NCBI GenBank assembly: GCA_963823045.1
Contig: CAWGKA010000009.1
Span: forward strand, 372,001 to 436,000
From: JADLGL01 sp963823045
Lineage (GTDB): Bacteria > Pseudomonadota > Alphaproteobacteria > Rhizobiales > Kaistiaceae
DNA length: 64,000 nucleotides
Direction: 5' to 3'
Shown here in pieces: positions 63,088-64,000 of this stretch (position 1 is the first letter of the stretch; every line of letters begins with the position of its first letter). A program made the position numbers and the translations under genes. The notes below the pieces were generated by a model. The model worked only from the letters and a program-made list of their open reading frames with translations, was not told the origin of the DNA and did not search any database.

Positions 63088-64000
63088 GTGGCTGTCTATC
63101 TCTACCGGCTCGGCCGGTTCGCTTTCCGCAATCGCTGGGCGGTGCTCGGTGTCTGGGTCGTGTTGTTCATTGCTGCTGCGGTGGCCGCGCAGACATTGAG
63201 TGGCCCCACGAGCGAGAGCTTCTCGCTGCCGGGAACGCCGGCACAGAACGCCTTCGACCTGATGGCCGAACGCGCACCGGAAATGTCGCAGGGCGAGGGC
63301 GCTCGCGCCCGCTTCGTCTTCGCAGCACCGGAAGGCGACGGAGATCACCGAACAGCAATACCAAGACGCGGTCGAGGCAACGCTCGATCAGCTGCGCGGC
63401 TGGCCCGACAATGTCGCCACGATGCTGCCGGATCGTACCTCGGAGGAGCCGATCGAGGCAGATCAGACGCCCGTCCAAGTGCGCGATCCATTCGAGACCA
63501 ATTCGATTTCGCCGAATGGCCGCGTTGCATTGGCCGACGTCCTGTTCGGCATTCAGGCCGGCGAGATTTCTCAGGATACCCGCGATTTCCTGGCTGCCGT
63601 AGGCGGTCCGGCGCGCGAGGCCGGCCTGCAAGTGGAGGTCAGCGGCGATGCGTTGCAGCCGCCGATCGACCAGCCTGCGAGCGAGCTCATCGGCGTCGGC
63701 ATCGCCGCCGTGGTGCTGACCCTCACCTTCGGTGCGCTGGTGGCGGCCGGACTACCGCTCATCAATGCGATGATCGGCGTCGGCATTGCGACCAGCCTCA
63801 TCACCGCCGCGACCGGCTTCGTCGACCTGTCGCAGGAGACCAGCATTCTGGCGCTGATGCTCGGCCTTGCGGTCTCGATCGACTACGCGCTTTTCATCGT
63901 GTCGCGGCACAGGGTCGAGATCGCCGCCGGGCGCTCGTTGGAGGAAGCGGCGGGAAGGGCGGTCGGCACCGCCGGCAATGCCGTCGTTTTCGCCGGAACC
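63088..64000 (+). CDS. MMPL family exporter, partial at window edge, one frameshift
   Basis: The N-terminal 300 or so residues of an MMPL/ActII-3-type RND exporter are present. It starts with GTG (VAVYLYRLGRFAFRNRWAVL) and has CCAGGAG upstream. A periplasmic domain follows, then IGVGIAAVVLTLTFGALVAA and LMLGLAVSIDYALFIVSRHR, the diagnostic Asp-Tyr segment. One extra base near 63335 breaks the frame; repaired it reads AAPEGTEITEQQYQDAVEAT. The gene runs off the right end. The MarR gene upstream is the likely regulator. Confidence 0.88.
   Translation, partial: MAVYLYRLGRFAFRNRWAVLGVWVVLFIAAAVAAQTLSGPTSESFSLPGTPAQNAFDLMAERAPEMSQGEGARARFVFAAPEGDGDHRTAIPRRGRGNARSAARLARQCRHDAAGSYLGGADRGRSDARPSARSIRDQFDFAEWPRCIGRRPVRHSGRRDFSGYPRFPGCRRRSGARGRPASGGQRRCVAAADRPACERAHRRRHRRRGADPHLRCAGGGRTTAHQCDDRRRHCDQPHHRRDRLRRPVAGDQHSGADARPCGLDRLRAFHRVAAQGRDRRRALVGGSGGKGGRHRRQCRRFRRN

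Overview
The window is GC-rich chromosomal DNA with the gene content of an alphaproteobacterium, most likely Hyphomicrobiales (Rhizobiales). Indicators are minCDE preceded by a textbook CtrA box (TTAA-N7-TTAA), DGPF/YciI genes, DUF4389, DUF6855 and DUF2200 proteins, and a biuret hydrolase close to the rhizobial one. No rRNA is present, so the genus cannot be read from this sequence. Many otherwise well-conserved genes carry single-base frameshifts. Most of those I resolved are one-base insertions and a few are deletions, and the protein continues in register on both sides, so sequencing or assembly error is the simplest explanation. Frameshifted genes are annotated over their full repaired extent, with the shift stated.

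Layout, left part. 0-2.6 kb: two DGPF/YciI genes and a DHA2-type MFS exporter. 2.8-7.2 kb: a DUF4389 membrane protein, a CCC1/VIT1 family protein, the minCDE division-site operon and a small secreted protein. 7.5-17.6 kb: a translationally coupled operon for uptake and breakdown of urea-condensation compounds. It encodes a BMP-type ABC transporter (binding protein, two permeases, ATPase), formamidase (amiF), biuret hydrolase (biuH), a second BiuH/TrtA-like cysteine hydrolase, a cupin and allophanate hydrolase (atzF), with a convergent GntR/FCD regulator. The expected flow is import of biuret or triuret, hydrolysis to allophanate, then ammonia and CO2.

Middle part, 17.8-41.9 kb: housekeeping and accessory genes. 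These include carboxypeptidase Taq, thioredoxin 2, an acyl-CoA/ACP synthetase, an outer-membrane beta-barrel protein, an MFS/TetR divergent pair with a candidate operator, a truncated cNMP-binding protein, an aldo/keto reductase, a carboxylate-amine ligase plus N-formylglutamate amidohydrolase pair, a truncated haemoglobin, a HerA-like ATPase, cardiolipin synthase, a RhlE-type helicase, a fatty-acid desaturase, a gamma-glutamylcyclotransferase-like protein, YaiI and an ABC-F ATPase.

Island, 42.1-54.6 kb: an intact tRNA-Gly(GCC) at the right end and two partial copies of its 3' half at 42.12 and 42.83 kb, each with about 120-170 bp of shared flank, mark one or two elements integrated at the anticodon loop of tRNA-Gly. 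The island carries a damaged tyrosine integrase, a Crp/Fnr regulator, a 1351-residue protein with the domain order of mammalian soluble adenylyl cyclase (two cyclase domains, P-loop ATPase, helical repeats), an EpiD/Dfp-like flavoprotein, a DUF6950 phage-type protein, and a two-gene unit of a small protein plus a 607-residue GHKL (Hsp90-like) ATPase beside the right attachment site.

Right part, 54.7-64 kb: a lipid or hydrophobic-compound neighbourhood with a secreted protein, three RND/MMPL-family exporters (the last cut by the window edge), an AlkB-like non-haem di-iron hydroxylase, a WS/DGAT-like acyltransferase and a MarR-type regulator that appears to have a leaderless transcript.
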